Source: Diphasiastrum complanatum
Lineage: Eukaryota > Streptophyta > Lycopodiopsida > Lycopodiales > Lycopodiaceae
Direction of reading: 5' to 3'
Length of the DNA: 64,000 nucleotides
Assembly: GCA_029204225.1 (NCBI GenBank)
Contig: CM055114.1
Location: 12,770,144 to 12,834,143, forward strand
Part shown: positions 62,524-64,000 of the stretch, piece by piece
Layout of the letters: each line of letters begins with the position of its first letter
Numbering within the stretch: position 1 is the stretch's first letter
The notes under the pieces: generated by a model
What the model was told of the DNA's origin: nothing
What the model saw: only the letters and a program-made list of their open reading frames with translations
The model's database searches: none
Position numbers and translations under genes: made by a program

Positions 62524-64000
62524 AGAATTATTATTATTATTAACGTCTTTTGGTGCCCAGGAGCACATAAGACAAAAGAGAGTACAAAATGTGAGAAGCA
62601 TTGTCCGCATAAGGACTTATTTACCAATGAAAAGACAGTAAAACTAAAACTAAAATATCGATCTCTCTGTCTCTAAGAGAAAAAGTATCCAAGCTTGACC
62701 ACCAGCTGGTGAGGGTACAAAGCAAGAGCTTAACCACCTGCTCCGCGGAGGAAACTAGCTACGAGCAAGCCGAAAGTAATGAGTGATGGTAGTAGTGGGT
62801 CGTGATGTAGGCTGGTGGGAGGCGTATGAAGATCTAGTAGCACTGGATCGAGCCGAAACTCTCTGTGTCTTCGATCTTCAAAATCCGCAACCGAAATATC
62901 CACTCTGTCTCGCTTCTGGAAGAACTGAGTAATGTGAGCCTGACTGGAATCCATATCTGAGAGCGTAGGTAGAAGTGAAGCTCGTAAAATATACATCTCT
63001 CTCAAAAGAAGACCCACACATCTAGCATCTGGATACTCGAGGAAGGAGCTCAACGTGAGGGGAATATCTCGGTATAAACAATGGTATCGTCCTCTAATCT
63101 CATAGTATACTGGGCAGCGAAAGATGAAATGGAACTCATCTTCCACCTCCTGAAGAGAACAAAGCTGACATATCCGCTGCAATCTGGGAGTGTCTGTGTA
63201 TCTACCTGTCTCGATAGCAAGCTGATGAGAAGAGACTCGAAGCTGTCCTATACGATATCTCAGACCAAAAGATAGCGTCTGTGTAAGATAAACTGGAAGA
63301 ATAGGCAAGCCCGAAACGTCCAGCCGTAAAAGATGTGTGCCATAATAATGTAGCTTGACCCTATCTGGATCAGGATGTGACCATATAGTGCGTATGTAGC
63401 TCCGGTAGATCTGCTGTCTGATATAAGCATGGGTTCCATTCGGAAGATCAAGTGCGGATAAACCCCAAGTCTGAAGAAGGGCTGAGACACTGCGATACCA
63501 AGAGTGCTTGGCTCCCTGATCTGCAATGGTACAAGATGAAGTGAGAGCAGCAACAATGTATCTGGAGGTATCTAGATCTGATACCCTGTGAAGAAAGGTG
63601 ATGATCTGAAACATAGCACCAACAACTAATGGAGGAGAAGCAAACTCGGCTAGTATGATATCATGTGGTACTGAGGGCTTAGCCCGGATTATCCTACTGA
63701 GCATGAGAATCTGGATACGAGTAAGATCTCTCCATGTATCGCGTGATAAATCAGGGCACCAAGTCTCAGCCGAATATAGCACAACTGGGGAGACAGTAGC
63801 AGAAAATAGTAGGCATCTGGTAGCAGGATCCTGCACATAATAAGTAGAGCAAAATCTCTCCATATGCACAAGAGCGGTATGCCCCTTGCGGAGCCTGGCG
63901 GTGGCTGCTGGTCGAAAAGTGAGTAGCGGACCAGAGAAAAGAACTCCCAAATAGGTGTAGGAGGTCACGATCTCAATCGGTAGCCCGTCATAATAGAAAA
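62522..64000 (-). mobile_element. LINE with open ORF2, runs off the window
   Basis: The minus-strand frame is open from the right edge (LPIEIVTSYTYLGVLFSGPL) to a stop at 62730, more than 412 codons. It covers the ORF2 region after the RT, ending with a Cys/His motif (ICQLCSLQEVEDEFHFIFRC) and YYEIRGRYHCLYRDIP. The 3' UTR is about 200 bp and the tail is a TAA repeat (about 62525-62545) instead of TTTC. Frame integrity marks it as the youngest LINE here. RT itself lies outside, so activity cannot be judged. Confidence 0.85.

Overview
This window looks like nuclear DNA of a land plant, most likely a free-sporing plant with swimming sperm; a fern fits best. Evidence: plant-type LTR retrotransposons (an initiator-Met-type primer binding site, chromodomain gypsy elements, copia elements), a plant-type hAT transposase with BED and DUF659-like regions, a short (CCCTAAA)n stretch, very long transposon-filled introns, and a gene for a ciliary/flagellar protein, which seed plants without motile sperm lack. 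Genus is not decided here; Ginkgo and cycads also have motile sperm.

The one host gene is on the minus strand and spans nearly the whole window. Thirteen internal exons between 61845 and 14264 (about 850 codons) join with canonical GT-AG borders and matching phases at all twelve junctions. They encode WD40-like repeats, then coiled coils, in the order of the axonemal proteins FAP43/FAP44 (CFAP43/CFAP44). The first exons lie beyond the right edge and the last exons beyond the left edge (or are unrecognised). Introns range from 89 bp to 18.2 kb and hold almost all the other features.

Layout. 1-3 kb: decayed copia, minus. 4.1-4.4 kb: small hAT-like element. 4.8-7.2 kb: decayed gypsy, minus. 7.3-13 kb: mosaic of LINE, gypsy and copia pieces. 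13.0-13.65 kb: hAT-like element. 14.3-16.9 kb: coiled-coil exons with a hAT-like element in one intron. 17.5-21.7 kb: gypsy element with both LTRs and target duplication but no reverse-transcriptase core. 23.4-24.2 kb: copia and LINE remnants. 24.5-24.8 kb: two exons. 26.5-29.2 kb: LINE. 29.6-35.9 kb: large transposase-bearing hAT. 36.1-40.1 kb: second hAT, split by an ORF1-only LINE derivative and a 5'-truncated LINE. 43-51 kb: exons with a chromovirus end, a hAT-like element and LINE pieces. 52.6 kb: copia integrase scrap. 54.5 kb: exon. 56.7-59.2 kb: chromovirus LTR, LINE scrap and a second RT-less gypsy copy. 61.7 kb: first visible exon. 62.2-64 kb: GC-rich repeat and a LINE with an open frame running off the edge.

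Two patterns stand out. First, five hAT-like elements and one larger relative share CATAG-like ends and 8-bp target duplications, yet each family carries its own short palindromic word repeated near both ends. Second, non-autonomous retroelements are prominent: two gypsy copies share one in-frame junction that removes the RT core, and an ORF1-only LINE carries the 3' tail of the full LINEs.
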